Source: Planctomycetia bacterium | Lineage (GTDB): Bacteria; Planctomycetota; Phycisphaerae; Phycisphaerales; SM1A02 | Assembly (NCBI GenBank): GCA_005798965.1 | Contig: SYIB01000003.1 | Span: 1-10,097 of the forward strand | Direction of reading: 5' to 3' | Length of the DNA stretch: 10,097 bases | Shown here: positions 1 through 5,777 of the stretch, piece after piece | Layout: the number at the start of each line of letters is the position of its first letter | Position numbering within the stretch: position 1 is the stretch's first letter | Translations under genes and position numbers: made by a program | Notes under the pieces: model-generated | What the model was told of the DNA's origin: nothing | Database searches by the model: none | The model's input: the letters and a program-made list of their open reading frames with translations, nothing else

Positions 1-633
1 CACCTCGAAGTGCCGAGCCTGCTCGAGGTACTTCTCGACATAGACCATCGGGTTGCCGAACGCCGCAGCGGCTTCCTGACGGGCGCTGTCGACGCCTGCG
101 CGCAGTTCGGCCTCGTCACGCGCGATGCGCATGCCGCGACCGCCACCGCCACCGGCAGCCTTCACGATGACCGGATAGCCGATCTCGGCAGCGACCTTCA
201 CGGCTTCCTCGAGATCCTCGATGCCGCCGTCGGTCCCCGGGAAGATCGGCGTGCCGCTCTGCTTGGCCATGCGCTTGCAGTTCACCTTGTCACCGAGCAG
301 GTTCATGGCCTCGGGGCTCGGGCCGATGAAGGTGAAGCCGGAGTCGCGCACGACCTCGGCGAAGTGGCTGTTCTCACTCAGGAAGCCGTAGCCCGGGTGG
401 ATGGCATCGGCATGCGTGAGTTCGGCCGCGGCGATGATGCGGTCGATGCGCAGGTAGCTGTCCTTCGACGGCCCCGGCCCGATGCAGACGGTGCGGTCGG
501 CTTGCTCGAGCCATGTGCCGCCAGCATCCGCCTGACTGTGCACGCAGACGGTTTCGACACCGAGCTCACGGCAGGCGCGGATGATCCGCAGCGCGATCTC
601 GACGCGGTTGTCGATCAGGATTCGTTTGAACAT
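1..633 (-). CDS. accC: Biotin carboxylase subunit of acetyl-CoA carboxylase (AccC), N-terminal part, cut by window edge
   Basis: AccC carries out the ATP-dependent carboxylation of biotin on the carrier protein AccB, the first half-reaction of malonyl-CoA synthesis in the cytoplasm. The visible 211 codons run from an ATG at 633 to the window edge and align almost without gaps to the known family. They show the AIHPGYGFLSEN block (77-88), LLGDKV with Lys116, the ATP-grasp segment VIVKAAGGGGGRGMR with Lys158 and the glycine loop 161-168, and MVYVEKYLE (196-204). Lys116 and Lys158 match the ATP-binding lysines of the E. coli enzyme. The start lies 18 nt after the accB stop, so the two genes are co-transcribed; no strong ribosome binding site is seen. 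One oddity is the first strand and turn, normally IANRGEIALR, which reads IDNRVEIALR here. The C-terminal half lies outside the window. Confidence 0.95.
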   Translation of the reverse strand, partial: MFKRILIDNRVEIALRIIRACRELGVETVCVHSQADAGGTWLEQADRTVCIGPGPSKDSYLRIDRIIAAAELTHADAIHPGYGFLSENSHFAEVVRDSGFTFIGPSPEAMNLLGDKVNCKRMAKQSGTPIFPGTDGGIEDLEEAVKVAAEIGYPVIVKAAGGGGGRGMRIARDEAELRAGVDSARQEAAAAFGNPMVYVEKYLEQARHFEV

Positions 634-651
634 GGTGTGGTTGCGCCCCGT

Positions 652-1128
652 TCAGGACGGCTTGATCAGGAAGAGCTTCTGGCCGAATTCGACAGGCTGG
701 CCGCTCTTGACCAGGATCTTGTGGATGGTGCCGGACTTCTCGGCCTTGATCTCGTTGAAGATCTTCATCGCCTCGACGAGGCACACGATCGACTCAGGCC
801 CGATCTGCGCGCCAACCTGGACGAAGGGCGGCTTGTCGGGACCAGGCGTGGCGTAGAAGGTGCCGACCATGGGGCTCTCGACGGCTGTGCAACCGGCATC
901 GTCGTCGACCTTGGGTGCGGGCGCGGCGGCTGGCGCGGCGGGGGCTGCGGCCGGCGTGGGAGCCGCGGGCAGGGCGACCACTGGGGCCGCCGCAGGGGCA
1001 GCCATGACGACAGGCTTGCCGCCCCGCTTCACGGTCACGGTCTCTTCGCCATCCTTCAGGTCCAGTTCGGTCAGGTCGTTCTCGACCATGAGGCGGACCA
1101 ACGACTCCAGCTTGCGAATGTCGATCAT
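652..1128 (-). CDS. accB: Biotin carboxyl carrier protein of acetyl-CoA carboxylase (AccB/BCCP)
   Basis: AccB carries the biotin that AccC carboxylates and delivers CO2 to the carboxyltransferase for malonyl-CoA synthesis. The 158-residue protein has the family layout. An N-terminal helical region (1-37) is followed by an Ala/Pro-rich flexible linker (about 42-72) and a C-terminal biotinyl domain (about 80-158). The biotinyl motif VEAMKIFNEI places the biotin-accepting lysine at 122. The thumb segment SPMVGTFYATPGPD (85-98) typical of acetyl-CoA carboxylase carriers is present, and SGQPVEFGQ follows. The frame stays open upstream to 1215. The ATG at 1128 is preferred because MIDIRKLESLVRLM is where family members start and because a -10 hexamer lies 11 nt before it. 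It is followed by accC and probably heads this short operon. Confidence 0.96.
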   Translation of the reverse strand: MIDIRKLESLVRLMVENDLTELDLKDGEETVTVKRGGKPVVMAAPAAAPVVALPAAPTPAAAPAAPAAAPAPKVDDDAGCTAVESPMVGTFYATPGPDKPPFVQVGAQIGPESIVCLVEAMKIFNEIKAEKSGTIHKILVKSGQPVEFGQKLFLIKPS

Positions 1129-1139
1129 GTTGGGGCGGA

Positions 1140-1145
1140 AGTGTA
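1140..1145 (-). promoter_or_regulatory. Candidate -10 element for accB, near-leaderless
   Basis: The minus strand reads TACACT followed by 11 nt and the accB ATG. If transcription starts about 7 nt after the hexamer, the mRNA leader is only about 4 nt. No Shine-Dalgarno sequence lies before the ATG and no clear -35 hexamer is seen. Confidence 0.5.
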
Positions 1146-1151
1146 GCGATC

Positions 1152-1168
1152 CTGCACCGATCGTGCAG
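1152..1168. repeat. Inverted repeat upstream of accB, possible operator
   Basis: CTGCAC (1152-1157) and GTGCAG (1163-1168) form perfect 6-bp arms around the 5-bp spacer CGATC. The repeat begins 7 bp upstream of the accB -10 box and covers the region where a -35 or spacer contact would fall, which suits a dimeric repressor or activator site. No regulator is identified, and a chance palindrome is possible. Confidence 0.35.
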
Positions 1169-1235
1169 CATTTGTCGGGCTTGTTCCGTGGTCCACGACG
1201 AACACCTCGCCCCAACGGCCTCGAACGTGATCTCG

Positions 1236-1251
1236 CCCCAGGCCGCCGGGG
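1236..1251 (-). terminator. Weak hairpin after the L7/L12-like gene
   Basis: One nucleotide after the stop codon the minus-strand transcript reads CCCCGG CGGC CTGGGG, a 6-bp GC stem (one G-U pair) with a 4-nt loop. No U-tract follows, so a classical intrinsic terminator is not supported. It could assist termination or protect the 3' end. Confidence 0.25.
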
Positions 1252-1252
1252 T

Positions 1253-2110
1253 CTATCGAAACGGCCGCATCGCCCGCGGCGGGCCCAAGATTTCGGCCAT
1301 CAGCAGGGCTTGACGGACCCCTTGGCGAGTCCGCAGCGCCCCCGCCACCGATTCCGCGACCACGCTTCGCTGCCCCCTCGGGAGGATCGCTTGCGCCCGC
1401 GAGACGCGCTCGGCATACGGCGACACAACCGCGCTGTCCTTGTGGCTCGTGGGCGCAGAGGCGGGCGTCGTGGCCTCCAGCATCACCACCGCGCGGGGCA
1501 ACGGCTCCGGAGCCGACGGCCGGTCCACACCCGCAGCCCGCAAGGCCTGCTTGCGCACGGTCTGGACCTCGGTTCGGACCTCGTCCACTGCCGCACGCAC
1601 GCTCGCGAGCGAGTTCCCGGCGTCGTTGCTCTCGTTCTCGTCACCATCCTGCGAACGCGCTTCGGGATCGAAATCGTCTTCGACCACAGGCGGAGCTGGC
1701 GCCAAGGCGCGCGCGGCCGCGGGGGATCCCGCCACTGGGATGGTCGGCACTGCGGACTGCGTGGGCAGCAGTTCCGCGGGGAACCCACGCGCGGGGAACT
1801 GATTGATCACGTCACGCGCCTCGGCCAAGCCGATGTTGCAGATTGCGCGAAGAGCCATCACAGCCTCGATGACATTGCCGCGTTCGATCAGAAGCGCCAC
1901 GGCCGTGGCCTGCTGCGCGCTCATCGGTCGCACGCTGTTGACCTGCACGGGGCGAGTGCCATCGAGTGACGGCGCGGTGCCGACGCCCGATCCTTCACCG
2001 CGACCGGCGGCATCCGCTGCGGCCTGCTTTTCCTTCGCCTTCTTGACGTAGTAACTCGCCACCGCCTGGAAGACGGCGATCAGGATGAAGATGACGATCG
2101 ACTGCGTCAC
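1253..2110 (-). CDS. Membrane-anchored protein with a ribosomal L7/L12-like helical segment, function unknown
   Basis: The 285-residue protein is not recognised as a named family. Residues 4-22 form one hydrophobic segment followed by a KKAKEK stretch, so the N-terminus is probably a membrane anchor with the rest in the cytoplasm. Residues 66-105 resemble the C-terminal domain of ribosomal protein L7/L12: a helix with VIEAVMALRAI, then IGLAEARDVINQF, matching the ribosomal pattern of GLGLKEAKD followed by a short helix. A long low-complexity, acidic Ala/Pro region follows (about 120-165), then a short amphipathic helix (about 168-192). The C-terminus ends in a helix and the motif AEILGPPRAMRP (272-283), which looks like a conserved tail. 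The start is GTG at 2110, 12 nt after the ATPase stop, with a partial AGGA about 10 nt upstream. It is therefore the last gene of the importer operon. A scaffold or adaptor role is only a guess. Confidence 0.7.
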   Translation of the reverse strand: MTQSIVIFILIAVFQAVASYYVKKAKEKQAAADAAGRGEGSGVGTAPSLDGTRPVQVNSVRPMSAQQATAVALLIERGNVIEAVMALRAICNIGLAEARDVINQFPARGFPAELLPTQSAVPTIPVAGSPAAARALAPAPPVVEDDFDPEARSQDGDENESNDAGNSLASVRAAVDEVRTEVQTVRKQALRAAGVDRPSAPEPLPRAVVMLEATTPASAPTSHKDSAVVSPYAERVSRAQAILPRGQRSVVAESVAGALRTRQGVRQALLMAEILGPPRAMRPFR

Positions 2111-2122
2111 GCTGGTCGGATC

Positions 2123-2887
2123 CTAGTCTGTCGCGGGCTCGCAGCGTGGAGCGACGATCGGCCGAAGGGTGCCGTCCAAGCGCTCGAACGCCACGCCAAA
2201 GCCCTCAGCGAGGTCAGACTCGCGGAGCACGCCGTTCCGAGGACCGCTCGCGCGCAACCGCCCCGCCTCCATCCACCAGACGTCGTGGGCCAAGGCATCG
2301 GCCAAGGCCAGGTCGTGCAGCACCACCAGCACCAGGCTCCCCGCCCCCGCCAAGCATTGCAGCGCGCCTGCCACGCGATGCTGTTCAGCGAGGTCCATGG
2401 CATTGAAGGGCTCGTCGAGCACGAGCAGGCCCCCAAGATCATGCTGCGCCAAGGCACGCGCCAGCACCACACGCTGCTGCTCACCACCCGAGAGCGCTGC
2501 GAACGGCCGATCGACCAGCTCACGCACGGCGAGCGCGTCGATGGCCCGCTCGAGCCGATCTGCCGTCCGGGGGACGACCGAGCCTGCCAAGGCGATGACT
2601 TCCCGCGCCGTGAAGTCCGCCGCCACGAGCGGTCGCTGTGCGACATACGCCACGCTCCGAGCGCGATCCACTGCGGTCATCCTCGCGAGGTCGCGCCCCT
2701 GCCAGAGCGCAGCCCCCGAGCGCGGCCCAGCGTGGAGGCCAGCGATCGCACGCACGAGGGAACTCTTGCCACTGCCGTTGCGGCCGATCACCGCCACGAT
2801 GCGGCCCGCGGCTGCGCCCACGCTGACCCCCCGCACCGCCTCGCGCGCACCATGCCAGACACACATGGAGTCAATGACCAGGTTCAT
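2123..2887 (-). CDS. ABC importer ATPase, BtuD/FecE-type
   Basis: This is the cytoplasmic ATP-hydrolysing subunit of a type II importer for vitamin B12, haem or an iron-siderophore. The 254-residue sequence holds every ABC landmark in order: Walker A GRNGSGKS (35-42), Q-loop Gln84 in YVAQRP, signature LSGGEQQR (132-139), Walker B LLVLDEP (154-160) with catalytic Glu159, and switch His191 in VVLHD. The length matches the family. The ATG at 2887 overlaps the permease stop codon as ATGA, which fixes the start although the same frame is open further upstream. Together with the permease and lipoprotein it completes one importer. The substrate cannot be told from the ATPase. Confidence 0.92.
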   Translation of the reverse strand: MNLVIDSMCVWHGAREAVRGVSVGAAAGRIVAVIGRNGSGKSSLVRAIAGLHAGPRSGAALWQGRDLARMTAVDRARSVAYVAQRPLVAADFTAREVIALAGSVVPRTADRLERAIDALAVRELVDRPFAALSGGEQQRVVLARALAQHDLGGLLVLDEPFNAMDLAEQHRVAGALQCLAGAGSLVLVVLHDLALADALAHDVWWMEAGRLRASGPRNGVLRESDLAEGFGVAFERLDGTLRPIVAPRCEPATD

Positions 2888-3930
2888 CCGCCACGCCCCC
2901 CGTGCCGACGCAGTACCCACAAAAAGATCGGTCCACCCAGGATCGCCGTCACCACCGCCACGGGGACCTTGCCGGATCCAGGCAACGGGAGGGCCAGCCG
3001 CAGCGCATCGGCACCGATGAGGAGTGCCGCACCGAGGATCGGCGATGCGATCACGAGGCCACGATGCCCTGCGCCAAGCGCCAGCCGAGCCACATGCGGT
3101 GCGACGAAGCCGACGAAGGCGATCGGCCCGCAGAGCACCACGCTCGCCCCAGCCAAGGCGCCGCTCAGGACCACCAAGCGCCATCGCAGCGCCGGCAGGT
3201 CGACCCCCAGACTCATCGCCTCATCATCGGCCGTGCAGGCTGCGTCGAGCCATCGTGCGCGCCGAACCGACCACGCACCGATCGCCAGGAGCAGCGCCGC
3301 GCCCGTGACGAGCGGCACACGCTCTGGCAGTTCAGGGATTCGTCCCATCGCCCACGCCATCAGGTCGCCGCGCGAAGAGGGTGGCATCAGGTACTGCACC
3401 AAGATCGTCATCGCGCCCGCCACGCTCGCCACGACCACGCCAGCAAGCAGCAGCGTGACTGGATCGATCGCACCATGTCGACGCCCTGCCGCCACCACGA
3501 GCACCAGCGCGAGTGCAGCGCCAACGCTCGCGGCCACCATGCCGCCGTCGGCAATCACCCACGCCGCACCCCAGCTTGCCACCAGCGCCGCGATCGACAC
3601 CGCGAGTCCAGCCCCCGACGAAAGTCCCAGTACAAAGGGCGAAGCCAGCGGATTGCGCAGGAGCGCCTGCAGAAGGACACCCGAGAGCCCCAGGCTCGCG
3701 CCGGCAACCGCCGCACTCACCAAGGCCCCCATCCGCAGGTCCATGATGTCTGTGGCTGGCCACGACCAGCCGCGTGCACCAATCAGGATGCGCAGCAGTG
3801 AAGCCAGACCCAGCGTCGCGACGATCAGGCACCAGGCAGCCACGCGCGGCCGCGATCGATGCGACAGCGTTCGGCCCTCGCCCGGTGCAGACGACCCGCT
3901 CACGACGCGGCCCGCACCCTGAGCCGTCAT
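2884..3930 (-). CDS. ABC importer permease, FecCD/BtuC family
   Basis: This inner-membrane permease forms the translocation pathway of the importer, normally as a homodimer. The 348-residue protein has about nine or ten hydrophobic segments. Family marks are LLRNPLASPFVLGLSSGAGL (about 90-110), CGPIAFVGFVAPHVARLALG in the C-terminal half, and PVAVVTAILGGPIFLWVL near the end. The GxIxFVGxxxPHxxR pattern lies near the coupling-helix and gating region in BtuC-like permeases. A hydrophilic N-terminus of about 30 residues precedes the first span, and the usual LRLPR box is changed to a DLRMG stretch. The ATG overlaps the upstream lipoprotein stop as ATGA. A strong GGAGG ribosome binding site lies 7 nt upstream, so coupled translation is likely. 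Confidence 0.92.
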   Translation of the reverse strand: MTAQGAGRVVSGSSAPGEGRTLSHRSRPRVAAWCLIVATLGLASLLRILIGARGWSWPATDIMDLRMGALVSAAVAGASLGLSGVLLQALLRNPLASPFVLGLSSGAGLAVSIAALVASWGAAWVIADGGMVAASVGAALALVLVVAAGRRHGAIDPVTLLLAGVVVASVAGAMTILVQYLMPPSSRGDLMAWAMGRIPELPERVPLVTGAALLLAIGAWSVRRARWLDAACTADDEAMSLGVDLPALRWRLVVLSGALAGASVVLCGPIAFVGFVAPHVARLALGAGHRGLVIASPILGAALLIGADALRLALPLPGSGKVPVAVVTAILGGPIFLWVLRRHGGRGG

Positions 3931-4727
3931 GGCGAGGCCTCCACGTGCAGCAGCGCCTCGCGCACACGCTCCAAGCCCACGCCGAGGGTTCCCGAGGGAA
4001 CCAGCAGCGAGTCATCATCCACGGTCGCGATCGCTGCACCCGTGCGGCGCTCGATCTCCACCGTCCAGGGCGATGGCGCCGAGCCGATGATGAGCAGGAC
4101 CGAAGGATCGAGCGTGACCATGTCCTCCATGCCCAGGGTCTGCCATGCACCCTCGGCAAGTGCATTGGGCACCGAGCACGCACCGAGGAACTCCCCCAGG
4201 TACGTCGATGGCCCGAAGGCAAGGCGGCCATCGCCGGACTGCACGATGAGCACCGTCCGGGCGGCATCCCACGTCATGGGTGCACACGCACGGTCCATCG
4301 CCGCCAGCAGATCATCAGCCCGTGCGGCGATCCGCCGATCCCCGGGCGCCACCGCTGCCGGCAGTTCGCGCACCAGGGTGCGCACCTGCGTCAGCGTGGC
4401 GAGTGGCCATGCATGGACCGCCGCGCCCAGCCGGGTGGCGATCGCGCCCAGGCCGCTGTCGATGCCCTGCGCAGGCGGCTGGACCAGGATCACGCACGGA
4501 TGCGCCACCACGAGCGCCTCGGCATCGAGATCCAGCAGTGAGCCCACCACTGGTGCATCCGATGAGCACCAAGGCGTGCGGCCCACGATGTCGTCGCCGG
4601 CCCCCAGCGCAACGAGGGTCGACGTGATCGCCGGGCTCAGGCTCGCGGCGCCACGGCAACCCTCCCGCGCGCCCTCGCCGCAGGCAGCCAGCATGAGCAC
4701 GAGGATTCCGCGAGCGGCCAGATGCAT
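3927..4727 (-). CDS. Substrate-binding lipoprotein of the ABC importer, BtuF/TroA-like
   Basis: This protein is expected to capture the ligand outside the inner membrane and hand it to the permease. From ATG 4727 it has 266 residues. A short lipoprotein signal with lipobox LAAC places the lipidated cysteine at 16. The BtuF-like fold is suggested by SLSPAITSTLVALGAGDDIVG (29-49), TPWCS (51-55), VGSLLDLDAEALVVAHPCVILVQ (61-83) and a long linking helix (about 115-150). The second lobe includes FGPSTYLGEFLGAC (171-184) and LDPSVLLIIGSAP. Aromatic and cysteine residues near TPWCS occur in B12 binders, so cobalamin is the favoured ligand, but haem or a siderophore is possible. The frame is open far upstream antisense to the next gene. 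ATG 4727 is chosen because it begins a proper signal peptide and has a -10 box 9 nt upstream. No cobalamin riboswitch fits, since only 24 bp separate it from the divergent gene. Confidence 0.85.
   Translation of the reverse strand: MHLAARGILVLMLAACGEGAREGCRGAASLSPAITSTLVALGAGDDIVGRTPWCSSDAPVVGSLLDLDAEALVVAHPCVILVQPPAQGIDSGLGAIATRLGAAVHAWPLATLTQVRTLVRELPAAVAPGDRRIAARADDLLAAMDRACAPMTWDAARTVLIVQSGDGRLAFGPSTYLGEFLGACSVPNALAEGAWQTLGMEDMVTLDPSVLLIIGSAPSPWTVEIERRTGAAIATVDDDSLLVPSGTLGVGLERVREALLHVEASP
3938..3942 (-). promoter_or_regulatory. Shine-Dalgarno GGAGG for the permease
   Basis: GGAGG on the minus strand lies 7 nt before the permease ATG at 3930, inside the end of the lipoprotein gene. It supports the ATGA-coupled start and contrasts with the genes heading operons, which lack such a site. 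Confidence 0.7.
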
Positions 4728-4735
4728 CGGAGCGA

Positions 4736-4741
4736 TACAGT
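4736..4741 (+). promoter_or_regulatory. Candidate -10 element of the coiled-coil gene
   Basis: TACAGT on the plus strand lies 10 nt before the ATG at 4752. The predicted leader is about 3 nt. This argues for the 4752 start rather than the earlier in-frame ATG at 4722, which would lie upstream of the promoter element. Confidence 0.45.
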
Positions 4742-4742
4742 A
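4737..4742 (-). promoter_or_regulatory. Candidate -10 element of the importer operon
   Basis: The minus strand reads TACTGT then 9 nt before the lipoprotein ATG at 4727, which would give a leader of only a few nucleotides. It overlaps the plus-strand TACAGT almost completely, so the two divergent genes may share one near-symmetrical promoter. No -35 box is evident on this strand. Confidence 0.45.
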
Positions 4743-4751
4743 CGGGCCACG

Positions 4752-5651
4752 ATGCCCCTGCGCAGCGCGATCACCAGCCTCTTCCTCGGCGACGCCACAC
4801 CGACCGCGGACGCTGCCGCGGCCAGCAGTGAGCGCTCGATTCAGGTCCACCAGGCCGAGCCGGTCAAGCCAGCCGAGGTGATGCAGCAGTTCGAGTCGCA
4901 GCTGGCCTCGCAAACCGATGTCAACCGTCGATTGGGCGAGCTCATCCGCCAGCTCGACGGAACCTTGGCCTCGCTTCCCGACATGGCCCGCCAGCAGGCG
5001 CGCCTGGTCGACACCTTGATCGACCAGGCCCAACGGGCGAAGGACCGTGACGCCGCGCTGACGCGCGGCCTGAAGGAACTTGGCGAAGGATCCGACCGCC
5101 AGACGCAGGTGCTTGGCTTGGTCCAGCAGCAACTCGACCTGCATAGCGAGACAAGCTCGCGCGTGGCCGAGATCCTCGGCGAGGCACGCACCGCACTGGG
5201 CGCCTTCAGCGCCACCAGCGAGCGGCACGCACGCAGCATCGAATCACTCGCCGAAGCCACGCGCCGCCGCACCATCCAAAGCGATCGACTGGAGCGGCGC
5301 CTGCAGCTCTGGCTGGTCGTGACGACCGCGCTCTCCACGACAGCGCTCGTCTATGCGCTGGTCGTGGTCTTGCGCGATGCACCGCAGGCCCAGCCAGCCA
5401 ACGTGCCCGTGGCCCCCGTGGTCGTGACCGAGCCCGCCGCGACCACCGGCACCGAATCGGCGGTCGCGACTCCGGCCACGGTGCCCGCGACCAACAACGG
5501 GCCGGCCGCATCCACGACCAGGCCGCCCATCAGCGCACCTGATCCGACGAGCGCCGGGTCGAGCGGTGCGGCGACGAGCGAACCCGTCACCGTCGACCCA
5601 GTCGCGCCCGGCGCCCTGCGCGGCGGCTGGGGCGAACCCATCGAGCCGTGA
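4752..5651 (+). CDS. Coiled-coil single-span membrane protein, function unknown
   Basis: The 299-residue protein is not recognised as a known family. Residues 40-185 are rich in Gln, Glu, Arg, Ala and Leu with heptad-like spacing and no helix breakers for long stretches, indicating an extended coiled coil. Residues about 187-207 form one strong transmembrane segment flanked by RRLQ before and RD after. The remaining 90 residues are a low-complexity Pro/Thr/Ala/Val tail ending in GGWGEPIEP. With no signal peptide, the coiled coil is probably cytoplasmic and the tail outside. The general shape resembles membrane-bound coiled-coil scaffolds or chemoreceptor-like rods, but no signalling motif is seen. 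An in-frame ATG exists at 4722. The 4752 start is preferred because of the -10 element at 4736-4741. It is transcribed alone, divergent from the importer and convergent with the exporter. Confidence 0.75.
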   Translation: MPLRSAITSLFLGDATPTADAAAASSERSIQVHQAEPVKPAEVMQQFESQLASQTDVNRRLGELIRQLDGTLASLPDMARQQARLVDTLIDQAQRAKDRDAALTRGLKELGEGSDRQTQVLGLVQQQLDLHSETSSRVAEILGEARTALGAFSATSERHARSIESLAEATRRRTIQSDRLERRLQLWLVVTTALSTTALVYALVVVLRDAPQAQPANVPVAPVVVTEPAATTGTESAVATPATVPATNNGPAASTTRPPISAPDPTSAGSSGAATSEPVTVDPVAPGALRGGWGEPIEP

Positions 5652-5777
5652 CTTCCTGGGTCGACGCGCTTCGCAGCGGGCGGTGCAATCCGATCGAGCG
5701 GTGAAGCCCGCGATCGACGCCCCGCACACGATGGTGCCTGATCCATCACCGTGCTTGCGCGGAATCGTTCGCCACCA

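Noticed and set aside
10..1146. Plus-strand open frame of 378 codons opposite accC and accB
   Set aside because: It is a shadow of two highly conserved genes and ends in Gly/Arg-rich sequence that mirrors the accB Ala/Pro linker.
2285..3922. Plus-strand open frame of 545 codons opposite the importer ATPase and permease
   Set aside because: The opposite strand encodes clear Walker, signature and FecCD motifs with ATGA overlaps. The plus-strand translation is low-complexity Arg/Pro/Ser.
4722..4751. Earlier ATG for the coiled-coil protein
   Set aside because: It would add ten residues coded across the putative -10 element and overlap the divergent start codon. The ATG at 4752 fits the promoter spacing.
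4728..5228. Upstream extension of the BtuF-like lipoprotein frame by about 167 codons
   Set aside because: The extension is antisense to the coiled-coil gene. The ATG at 4727 begins a proper lipoprotein signal with an LAAC lipobox.
5652..5777. Convergent gap between the coiled-coil gene and the exporter, with a GATGG/CCATC hairpin at 5730-5747
   Set aside because: The 5-bp stem with an 8-nt loop has no T-run on either strand, so a bidirectional terminator is not supported. No credible small gene is seen.
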